A stretch of DNA of 8,911 bases from Candidatus Njordarchaeota archaeon. GTDB lineage: Archaea > Asgardarchaeota > Njordarchaeia > Njordarchaeales > JAHKLH01. The DNA lies in assembly GCA_029856635.1 (NCBI GenBank), contig JAHKLH010000055.1, forward strand, positions 1-8,911, given 5' to 3'. Below the pieces are notes generated by a model. That model was not told the origin of the DNA, did not search any database, and saw only the letters and a list, made by a program, of their open reading frames with translations. Both the position numbers and the translations under genes were made by a program. Shown in pieces: positions 1-5,241 of the stretch. Within the stretch, counting starts at the first letter, position 1. The number at the start of each line of letters is the position of its first letter.

Positions 1-44
1 ATTAAAAAGTAGGGCGGTAATTAAAAATATGTTCAGGTGTTCTT

Positions 45-77
45 ATAATTTTATATTTTTATAATTTTATATGTTTT
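45..77 (+). promoter_or_regulatory. vapBC promoter with tandem TATA-like repeat
   Basis: Two head-to-tail copies of a 16-base AT element (45-60 and 61-76) differ by a single base (T57 versus G73). Each copy contains an archaeal TATA-like core. The centre of the first core is about 26 bases before the ATG at 80, and that of the second about 26 bases before the in-frame ATG at 95, so either could give a leaderless or nearly leaderless vapB transcript. The repeat could also be the operator for autorepression by VapB or the VapBC complex, as is known for many vapBC operons. Seen: the repeat. Inferred: promoter and operator roles. Confidence 0.45.
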
Positions 78-79
78 AG

Positions 80-292
80 ATGAGGGTAAAGAGCATGTTA
101 TCAACTATTGCTGTTTCTGAGGATGTTAAAAGGGAGTTACATAAGCTCAAAGTTGAAGAAGGTTTTCGTAGTTTTAATGAATTAATAAAGAAACTAATTG
201 TAGAGTATAAGAAGATTAGATTCATGGAGGCAAGCAAATTATTTAGAGAAAGATTAAAAGAGAAAAAATTGCGTCTTGAGGATATTCTATGA
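80..292 (+). CDS. vapB: VapB-type antitoxin
   Basis: Short basic protein (70 residues) that should neutralise the PIN-domain toxin encoded directly downstream and repress the operon. The N-terminal part reads TIAVSEDVKRELHKLK followed by a predicted helix with SFNELIKKLI, the strand-helix-helix pattern of the small archaeal VapB antitoxins with a ribbon-helix-helix-like DNA-binding fold. The charged C-terminal tail (about residues 45-70) would wrap the toxin. The stop codon overlaps the toxin start by ATGA (289-292), so translation is coupled. Two starts are possible: the ATG at 80, placed for a leaderless message, or the ATG at 95, which has GAGGGT at 82-87 eight bases before it and would give 65 residues starting MLSTIAVSED. 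The second agrees better with where the conserved fold begins. Family assignment rests on motif style and on the partner gene. Confidence 0.8.
   Translation: MRVKSMLSTIAVSEDVKRELHKLKVEEGFRSFNELIKKLIVEYKKIRFMEASKLFRERLKEKKLRLEDIL
278..283 (+). promoter_or_regulatory. Ribosome binding site of vapC inside vapB
   Basis: GAGGAT lies inside the last codons of vapB and five bases before the vapC ATG at 289. It fixes the vapC start and allows the toxin to be translated from the shared message without its own leader. Confidence 0.6.
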
Positions 293-780
293 TTTCATGT
301 TTAATTGACACCAACGTTGTTTTCTCAGCATTATACAAACCACAATCTCCGTCAGGAATCGTGATTTATCTTGGAATTATTGATAAAATTCGCATGTATT
401 CTACTGAACATGTAAGAGATGAAATAAAAGTAGTGCTGGTTGAAAAACTTGATTACAGTAATGAGGAGGTAAGAAGACTGCTATTAGCAATATCTGTTGA
501 ATGGATTCCACAAACTGATTATAAAGATGAAATGAAGAAATTTGAGAAGATATTATCTAGCGATGCTGATAGATCTCTTCTCGCATGTGCTAAGATTCTT
601 GGAATTCCTATTATATCCAGAGACAAAGATTTTCAAAGCGAGCAAGTTAAAAGAATAGCTAAAGTTTTTACACCACAGCAATTTATCACTTTTCTGTTGA
701 AAAATAATATTATAACTAGAAATGAGATTAATAAAATTATCGAAGACATTAAGAAGTATGAATTATTGTTTGGAATTTAA
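289..780 (+). CDS. vapC: PIN-domain toxin, VapC-like ribonuclease
   Basis: Probable endoribonuclease toxin of the PIN family (163 residues), with cleavage of structured RNA as the usual activity. The PIN core is seen as CLIDTNVVFSAL at the N-terminus with the first metal-binding Asp at residue 7, acidic residues at E40/D44/E45, the S-DAD-RSLLACAK block with D92 and D94, and PIISRDKDF with D112 and D114. The SDADRSLLACAKILGIPIISRDKDF style is that of the 'putative toxin-antitoxin system toxin component, PIN family' (COG1569). The C-terminus (about 128-163) extends past the core as a mostly helical segment and probably contacts the antitoxin. The gene overlaps vapB by four bases. The acidic site looks complete, so the toxin should be active. 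RNA target unknown. Confidence 0.85.
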   Translation: MISCLIDTNVVFSALYKPQSPSGIVIYLGIIDKIRMYSTEHVRDEIKVVLVEKLDYSNEEVRRLLLAISVEWIPQTDYKDEMKKFEKILSSDADRSLLACAKILGIPIISRDKDFQSEQVKRIAKVFTPQQFITFLLKNNIITRNEINKIIEDIKKYELLFGI

Positions 781-875
781 GAAGCATTATTAAATGATCT
801 ACTGGAATTTAACAATAAATTTCGAGTTAATTTTGTCAAAAATTGTAAATGCCAAAGAAAACTAGTTTGCACTTA

Positions 876-1694
876 TCATGACATTCTTCTTTTTCTCCTA
901 CTGTACATTACTGAAACAATAAATATTATCGCTACTATTATGAAAACCACTATATATAGCATCATATTTGGAGGTTGTGTTGGTGTTTCTGGTGGAATTT
1001 CTTCTTCTGGCGGTGCCGCTATTACTTCAAAGTACTTCAGTAATTTGAGCAATGCTAATCCAGCTACTTTTATTTGTGTTTCTAATCTTGTTGAATTTAC
1101 CCAATCATAAACTTTAGTTGATGTAGTATTATCGTATGGTGTATGAATCCATCCTGATCTCCCCTCTTCATCCGGCTCCCAAGGTATATATGGTGTTGAA
1201 CTAATCATTGTTCCAGCTATAGGCGTTGCATCACTAATGTTTATTCCGAGATCTGGCCACCACATGTTGATAAGATAATTAACAGTCATGGGATTCGAGA
1301 ACGTTGAATCATCTGAATGAATATCATAGCCAACTAATTTCTTCACATCAAGTCCCAATTCGGTAGCTGCCGACATTACTAACTCATGTAAGTAGATTCT
1401 TTTGCTCGCGTTTGGTGGAAGTATTCCGATGGAATCTTCAGAAACTGCTAATTTATAGCTTCCAAGAGTATCTAAATTAATCACACCGATAATATTCTCA
1501 CTAAGCTCATCTTTGTGCATCTCGACAAACTTTGCTGAACCAAGGAGTCCTAATTCTTCAGATGTAAAGAAAACAAATGTTATGTTTATTGGCGGTGTGT
1601 ATAAACCTTCACGTACTGCTCTAGAAAATGCCCAAGCTAATTCTAAAACTCCAGAAACTCCAGCAGCGTTATCAGACAATCCTGGACACATCAC
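876..1694 (-). CDS. M28 peptidase fragment 3: catalytic domain and membrane anchor
   Basis: Last frame of the broken peptidase (272 residues). It holds four of the five metal-site elements of M28: bridging Asp in GLSDNAAGVSG (D8), catalytic and ligand Glu pair in FFTSEELGLLGS (E46, E47), Asp in INLDTLG (D75) and the final His in GWIHTPYDNT (H184), with HSDDSTFSNP at 126-135 as the usual substrate-side loop. The first ligand, His of HYDS, lies upstream of the GTG at 1694 and can be reached only through the slippery A-run, since the frame upstream has no ordinary start codon before a TAG around 1775. Residues 226-242 are a Pro/Glu-rich linker; 244-264 form a transmembrane helix and RRKRR is a cytoplasmic stop-transfer tail. 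Translated alone it would lack a key ligand. Confidence 0.75.
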   Translation of the reverse strand: MMCPGLSDNAAGVSGVLELAWAFSRAVREGLYTPPINITFVFFTSEELGLLGSAKFVEMHKDELSENIIGVINLDTLGSYKLAVSEDSIGILPPNASKRIYLHELVMSAATELGLDVKKLVGYDIHSDDSTFSNPMTVNYLINMWWPDLGINISDATPIAGTMISSTPYIPWEPDEEGRSGWIHTPYDNTTSTKVYDWVNSTRLETQIKVAGLALLKLLKYFEVIAAPPEEEIPPETPTQPPNMMLYIVVFIIVAIIFIVSVMYSRRKRRMS

Positions 1695-1714
1695 ACTATC
1701 ATAGTGAGCAGTTA

Positions 1715-2317
1715 TTAATATTTTTTTGATGTATTTCTCCCTGGAATTGTTGCGATAATATTCCTAACTTCACCTTGAGTCTCCTTAATTGGTATTCTCA
1801 GAACTGCAGTTACGGTTTTGTTTGAATTTAGCTCCTTAATTATCTTCGCTGCTGTTGACTTATCAACCCATGCAACTGGTATTTTATTCTCCCGATAATA
1901 ATAGAAACCTCTCCCACCGTTAGAACTATGAAATCTTGGGTACATCTTAAAATCAATAGTAGCCCAAGTGTGAAGAATTGCTAGCGGCCTTTCTTTTTTT
2001 AGCTTTAATATGAACGTTTCGGCCCAGTACCTATTAAAGAAGACATCTCTTCCTATTAACACAATTTTACCAGAGATGTTTGTTTGGTTCCAAATTTGCA
2101 AAATTTCATCTGGTAATGGCTCTGATATAAAAATGTCTGGAAGAGGTAAATAACAAACATTTGCAACAAGCCCACCTGAAGATGTTCCAAATGTGTAATG
2201 CTCTGGATAAATACGATATGTCTCATTATATGTCTCATTTTCTCCGGAGATAATAAGTGTTATATTCGGTTCATCGTAAATGTCCCATGAGATGAATGAA
2301 AATTTTTCAACTCTCAC
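1715..2317 (-). CDS. M28 peptidase fragment 2: PA domain
   Basis: Middle frame of the broken peptidase. Its apparent GTG start at 2317 is only a Val codon of the joined protein; in this frame SWNLD precedes it back to a TAA at 2335-2333. About residues 70-170 form a protease-associated (PA) domain insert, seen in GKIVLIGRDVFFNRYWAETF and the following ERPLAILHTW and KIPVAWVDKSTAAKI blocks. PA domains cover the active site of secreted peptidases and help choose substrates. The end, GEVRNIIATIPGRNTSKK, is the strand leading into the M28 catalytic core, after which the frame closes with TAT TAA at 1715. Several N-x-S/T sequons suit a secreted glycoprotein. Confidence 0.65.
   Translation of the reverse strand: MRVEKFSFISWDIYDEPNITLIISGENETYNETYRIYPEHYTFGTSSGGLVANVCYLPLPDIFISEPLPDEILQIWNQTNISGKIVLIGRDVFFNRYWAETFILKLKKERPLAILHTWATIDFKMYPRFHSSNGGRGFYYYRENKIPVAWVDKSTAAKIIKELNSNKTVTAVLRIPIKETQGEVRNIIATIPGRNTSKKY
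1721..1727 (-). other. A7 slippery heptamer / frameshift site 2 in the M28 gene
   Basis: In the reading frame of fragment 2 the codons are TCA AAA AAA TAT TAA, so the seven A's form an exact A AAA AAA (X XXY YYZ) heptamer. A -1 slip here, or an A8 run in the message, gives AAA AAA ATA TTA ATA ACT GCT CAC TAT GAT, that is KKILITAHYD, and enters the catalytic frame. The zero-frame stop follows one codon after the heptamer. The site is either an indel, a homopolymer base-call error, or real ribosomal or transcriptional slippage. Confidence 0.6.
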
Positions 2318-2319
2318 AT

Positions 2320-2592
2320 CTAAATTCCAACTTTAAGCAAATTCTTTATGTATAGGAACACTTGATACTCACCTGGAGATCCAGCCGCACGGAATGAATA
2401 ATGAGCTAGTGATATATTAATCGACATCAAGCTAATATTTGCAGCATAATAATATGCACTTGAGGTATTTTCATCAATGAATTCCAGCAGCCAATTCTTG
2501 TTTTCGTTTTCACTAAATTTAACAGAATTTGGTTTTAATGGTAACATTAAAATAAGTAAAATGATAATTACTGCCCCACGCATGTTTATCAA
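2320..2592 (-). CDS. M28 peptidase fragment 1: signal peptide and N-terminal segment
   Basis: First frame of the broken peptidase (90 residues from TTG, 87 from the preferred ATG at 2583). It carries a hydrophobic signal peptide (residues 4-20 of the longer form) and a helical segment ending in SFRAAGSPGE, the region that precedes the PA/M28 body in secreted archaeal M28 proteins, including the usual 'aGSPGe' turn. The frame then reads KVGI and stops at 2322-2320; the next codons of the protein continue one frame back. Alone it has no catalytic or binding residues and can only be a truncated leader piece. Confidence 0.6.
   Translation of the reverse strand: MINMRGAVIIILLILMLPLKPNSVKFSENENKNWLLEFIDENTSSAYYYAANISLMSINISLAHYSFRAAGSPGEYQVFLYIKNLLKVGI
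2332..2334 (-). other. Frameshift site 1 in the M28 gene
   Basis: The frame reads TTG CTT AAA GTT and runs into TAG. One more A gives CTT AAA AGT TGG AAT TTA GAT, that is LKSWNLD, and joins fragment 1 to fragment 2 without loss of family-like sequence. The run is only three A's long and CTT AAA G is a poor slippery site, so an indel is more likely here than programmed slippage. Confidence 0.6.
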
Positions 2593-2603
2593 TATTTAGA
2601 AAT

Positions 2604-2618
2604 ATTTTTTTAAAAATT
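2604..2618 (-). promoter_or_regulatory. TATA-like box of the M28 gene
   Basis: A TTTTTAAAAAAATATT stretch is centred about 27 bases before the ATG at 2583, with no purine-rich ribosome binding site between, which fits a leaderless message started within the 49-base gap after the radical SAM gene. The whole gap is AT-rich, so the call is weak. Confidence 0.35.
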
Positions 2619-2641
2619 ATTCTAAAACGAATTATCGGAGT

Positions 2642-3883
2642 TTAATATTTAATATTACCTGGCCCTATATGTCCAATTCGGGTTTGAACGATTACAACAT
2701 TTAATCCAGCATCCTCTAAGATCCTCTTTACTTTAAGCATTTCCTCAACTGTTGGATACTCAATATTTCTTCTTCTGAATTCTGGGCGATAATCTAAGAC
2801 TACTACTTGAATGTTTGGGTCTAACTCAGCAATTTCTCTTCCGGTTTCATATATTTCATCTAATGTTGGGTAAAAAGCCTTGTTATACGGAATGCCAATG
2901 CCAAGGAAAACTTTGTCTGGATAATAATTATCAACAATATATTTAACGGCTTTCCATGAAGTTTCTAGGTATTTCTTTGCTAAGTTTTTGTCAGTTATTC
3001 CTGTAATGAACATGAATGTTTCTAATCTTAATGCTTTTAAATCTGCTCCAATATCAGTAACACCCGTCTCTATTAACTCATCAATGTAATCAGGAGTTAA
3101 TAATGTTGTATTCGTATCTAGATGAAGTCTCGCTTTTTTGTCAGGGTTTAGTCGTTTCAATTCTCTGAAAAATTCAATTAGCCACCTCCTATTAAGAGTG
3201 GGCTCGCCCCCACTTATTGCCATTCTATCTACTCCGTATTTTCTTCGATAGTATGTCAACATTTTTGCTGCTTCTTTTGGAGTCATTGGTGGAGTCACGC
3301 TATCGTACGTTATATGATAATTTTGACATTGCGGACATCTTAGATTACAACCAGCAGCGAAACATGCTACTTCAATGTAATGCCCCTTACGTTTAACCCA
3401 CCAAGGTGTTCCAACGCCTCCTACTGGATGTGGTTGAAATCCCTTAACAATTCTCAATGGTTCTCTCGAGGAGATATCCGTTATTATGGTCATTCCGTCT
3501 CTAACTGGCGTATGACACGTTGGTTTTAATTCACCATCAATAATCATAGCACAAGCATAGCAACCACCAGTTTCGCATGGTGAAAAGAATTTGTCTTTCT
3601 CTGGGAATTTGGTAAATGTAAATCCAACTAATTCTAGTGCCTTTTTTACAGTAATAAATTCTGGAACATGAAATTCTTTTCCATCAACATAAATCCTAAT
3701 CGTTTTTCTAGGACTATTGTCCTTAATGGGCTCGATTGCTTCATAAGGACATGCGAGGTAACAACTACTACAACCAATGCATCTTTGAGGTGAAGGACAT
3801 GATACGACGGTTGTGCAAAATTGACAATTGGTACATAATTCTGGATTACGAACATATTTTACAAATGTTTGCTCTTGATACAT
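2642..3883 (-). CDS. Radical SAM protein with N-terminal double-ferredoxin and [2Fe-2S] domains
   Basis: 413 residues with three iron-sulfur modules. Residues 17-45 hold eight cysteines in ferredoxin spacing (C17, C20, C23, C29 and C35, C38, C41, C45-Pro), enough for two [4Fe-4S] clusters. Residues 61-135 resemble a plant-type [2Fe-2S] domain: a TIRIYVDGKEF strand, C103-x4-C108-x2-C111 in CETGGCYAC, and C123 in PTCHTPV. Residues about 170-405 are a radical SAM barrel: C179-x3-C183-x2-C186 (CNLRCPQC), ISGGEPTL at 223-230, LDTNTT, and a late GIGIPYN block; the style is closest to pyruvate-formate-lyase-activase-like proteins (COG1180). The enzyme would cleave S-adenosylmethionine to start radical chemistry, the extra clusters feeding electrons from a soluble donor. 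No substrate protein is encoded nearby, so the reaction is unknown. No strong ribosome binding site precedes the ATG, which stands directly after the candidate sRNA. All cysteines are intact. Confidence 0.85.
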   Translation of the reverse strand: MYQEQTFVKYVRNPELCTNCQFCTTVVSCPSPQRCIGCSSCYLACPYEAIEPIKDNSPRKTIRIYVDGKEFHVPEFITVKKALELVGFTFTKFPEKDKFFSPCETGGCYACAMIIDGELKPTCHTPVRDGMTIITDISSREPLRIVKGFQPHPVGGVGTPWWVKRKGHYIEVACFAAGCNLRCPQCQNYHITYDSVTPPMTPKEAAKMLTYYRRKYGVDRMAISGGEPTLNRRWLIEFFRELKRLNPDKKARLHLDTNTTLLTPDYIDELIETGVTDIGADLKALRLETFMFITGITDKNLAKKYLETSWKAVKYIVDNYYPDKVFLGIGIPYNKAFYPTLDEIYETGREIAELDPNIQVVVLDYRPEFRRRNIEYPTVEEMLKVKRILEDAGLNVVIVQTRIGHIGPGNIKY

Positions 3884-3885
3884 TT

Positions 3886-3943
3886 ATCTCAGCCTAACGC
3901 ACCATCATCAGGGACCAGACCACTTCCCCACGCTTATCATTCT
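3886..3943 (-). ncRNA. Candidate C/D box guide sRNA
   Basis: A GC-rich islet of about 50 bases in otherwise AT-rich spacer has, read leftward, a C-like box ATGATAA (3940-3934, one mismatch to RTGATGA), a 15-base segment, a D'-like CTGG (3918-3915, one mismatch), TCCC, a perfect C' core TGATGA (3910-3905), a 12-base guide TGGTGCGTTAGG (3904-3893) and a perfect D box CTGA (3892-3889). Twelve bases between C' and D is the standard archaeal spacing. Flanks TTTA and TAAA could close a short terminal stem. Such RNAs bind L7Ae, Nop5 and fibrillarin and direct 2'-O-methylation five bases upstream of the D box. The predicted target core for the D guide is CCTAACGCACCA, methylated at the second of the adjacent A's; no target was identified here. 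The RNA would end against the ATG of the radical SAM gene. Weak points: each of the C and D' boxes deviates by one base. Confidence 0.45.
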
Positions 3944-3944
3944 A

Positions 3945-3973
3945 AAAATAATTTTTGACAAAATAATTTTTGA
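3945..3973 (-). promoter_or_regulatory. Tandem 14-base repeat with TATA-like core before the sRNA
   Basis: AAAATAATTTTTGA (written on the + strand) occurs exactly twice, at 3945-3958 and 3960-3973, separated by one C. Read leftward the distal copy places an AT-rich core about 26 bases before position 3942, just where the candidate sRNA would begin, so it may be its promoter and that of the radical SAM gene. A double element may instead be a binding site for a dimeric regulator. Role inferred. Confidence 0.35.
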
Positions 3974-3992
3974 ATGTTTGCCAGTTATGGTT

Positions 3993-4024
3993 AAAAAAAT
4001 ATAGAATGTACCAAAAATAAAACG
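3993..4024 (-). terminator. Oligo-T terminator after the LEA-like gene
   Basis: Within 45 bases after the stop of the LEA-like gene the leftward strand has T-runs (TTTTATTTTT near 4022-4013 and seven T's at 3999-3993) without a clear hairpin. Archaeal RNA polymerase ends at such runs, so the exporter/LEA transcript probably stops here, before the sRNA and radical SAM gene. Confidence 0.4.
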
Positions 4025-4035
4025 AATCTTAGATA

Positions 4036-5166
4036 TTACAACTGTAACTGGTAATATTCTTTAATATGTATAATGTAAAAAGTGTCTATGATCTGCATGA
4101 TTATTGTTCCTTTTATCAGTATTCTACCATCGTTTTTAATGATTTTTGTAATGTTTTCTGGAGCAATTATGATGGTTACATTTATTTTATTCACAGTTTT
4201 TGCATAAATTGTCTGATTATATGCAATGGCTTTCCCGACGAAGGTATTATCTGTGTAGATTTTAAACAGCATACTTGAGATATTGGCTTCTATGGAGAAA
4301 TCATTTTGAACTAGCAAGCAAGCATATACATATAAATATTCATCAACAAGGTCTATATCAATTATAGTTGCGTTGAATCTTGGAAGAAATTCAGGAAATG
4401 TAGTATTGAAATTAAATCTTATAAGTGAAAACCAGTTTTCATATGATAATGTAATGTTCCCATGTATGTTTATTGGTTTTCCATTTTTGAATACTTGAAT
4501 TAACGTGTTTATGCTTTCGTTTGATGGTATTTTTAAAATCATGGCAAAGTCACTCCACGAGATATTGAAACAACCATGAGCATAAAAGAGAATCGAATTA
4601 TTATATTCTGCGAAGAAACTGAGTGAATAATTTACATTTAGCATGAGCCATGATGTGTAGTTTAATTTAAGTAATAATAAAAAGCATCCAGATGGAAGAG
4701 AATATGCATCAATAACATTAAACAATTGATATTCTTCACTAAAATAAGCATGTTGGAGTTTCTCTACTTTTATTACTCCAAATAAAGTGTTTATTTTTGC
4801 ATGTATCCTTATAATGTTGTCAGTGTATACGTAAATGGTAGTGTTGTTTTCTAAGAATAAATCAGTAGTTATATTGTTTTCTCCAATTTCAAGAGTTACT
4901 GGAGGTAATTCAAAAAATCCGATTTTTACATCGTTAAAATATACTGTTCCAGAACCACCATTTATAGAAACTGGAAATAACCAATGATTTGTTACTTTCA
5001 GAATGACTTTAACTTTAAGATAAGAATTTTGAATAGAATCAATGTGAATATCGAGCGGTTCTATTGAAAATTTTGGTGAATTCAGTATAAAAATAAAAAA
5101 GAGAAACATACCAAAGATTAGGATAATGAATATAGCTACCAAGAGTTTCTTTGAGCGAATAAGCAT
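4036..5166 (-). CDS. Signal-anchored LEA14-like (WHy-type) repeat protein
   Basis: 376 residues. A short basic head (LIRSKK) and one transmembrane helix (about 8-28) anchor the rest outside the membrane. The remainder is rich in beta strands and N-x-S/T sequons. Residues about 33-137 match the LEA_2/WHy pattern: LKVKVILKVTNHWLFPVSI, then GGSGTVYFNDVKIGFFELPPVTLEIGEN, then a strand ending IHAKINTLFGVIKVE. Two more units appear to repeat it: about 150-250 (LLLLKLNYTSWLMLNVNYS...) and 265-370 (YVYACLLVQNDFSIEANISSMLFKIYTDN, with FVGKAIAYNQ and ILIKGTIIMQI). The fold is known in archaeal LEA14-like proteins and plant stress proteins; a molecular function here is not known. It follows the exporter permease by 75 bases, same strand, with GGCGA (5175-5171) four bases before the ATG, so it may be the surface partner of the exporter. 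Confidence 0.7.
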   Translation of the reverse strand: MLIRSKKLLVAIFIILIFGMFLFFIFILNSPKFSIEPLDIHIDSIQNSYLKVKVILKVTNHWLFPVSINGGSGTVYFNDVKIGFFELPPVTLEIGENNITTDLFLENNTTIYVYTDNIIRIHAKINTLFGVIKVEKLQHAYFSEEYQLFNVIDAYSLPSGCFLLLLKLNYTSWLMLNVNYSLSFFAEYNNSILFYAHGCFNISWSDFAMILKIPSNESINTLIQVFKNGKPINIHGNITLSYENWFSLIRFNFNTTFPEFLPRFNATIIDIDLVDEYLYVYACLLVQNDFSIEANISSMLFKIYTDNTFVGKAIAYNQTIYAKTVNKINVTIIIAPENITKIIKNDGRILIKGTIIMQIIDTFYIIHIKEYYQLQL

Positions 5167-5241
5167 AATATCGCCTTAATTCAATTATTTTTCACAAAAA
5201 GAAGTATTAATTATGTTTTTACTTGTTTAACAAATTATGTT

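Larger units (their letters stand above)
876..2583 (-). pseudogene. Secreted membrane-anchored M28 metallopeptidase, split by two frameshifts
   Basis: The three leftward frames at 2592-2320, 2317-1715 and 1694-876 rejoin into one protein of about 569 residues if one A is added in the A-run at 2334-2332 and one in the A-run at 1727-1721. The joined protein has, in order, a signal peptide (MRGAVIIILLILMLPL), an N-terminal M28 helix region with SFRAAGSPGE, a PA domain, the M28 catalytic domain, a proline-rich linker and a C-terminal membrane anchor with basic tail. Joined sequence across the breaks is family-like: NLLK-SWNLDVRVEKF, and TSKK-ILITAHYDSVMCPG. The metal-binding HYD is encoded only across the second break. 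M28 enzymes are di-zinc aminopeptidases or carboxypeptidases; this one would trim peptides outside the cell. It is either a decayed gene, a pair of assembly errors in A-runs, or a gene rescued by slippage. Start chosen at ATG 2583, not TTG 2592, because it begins the signal peptide. Confidence 0.75.

Noticed and set aside
1692..1697. GTG/ATG at the beginning of the third peptidase fragment as a true gene start.
   Set aside because: The protein would begin after the metal-binding HYD and in the middle of the M28 core; no ribosome binding site stands before it.
2332..2337. Programmed -1 frameshift at CTT AAA G.
   Set aside because: Re-pairing of the tRNAs after a -1 slip would be poor there, and the run is only three A's; an indel or base-call error is simpler.
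3890..3940. The GC-rich islet as a tRNA or a hairpin terminator.
   Set aside because: It has no cloverleaf arms, no T-loop GTTC element and no strong self-complementary stem; the C/D box reading fits better.
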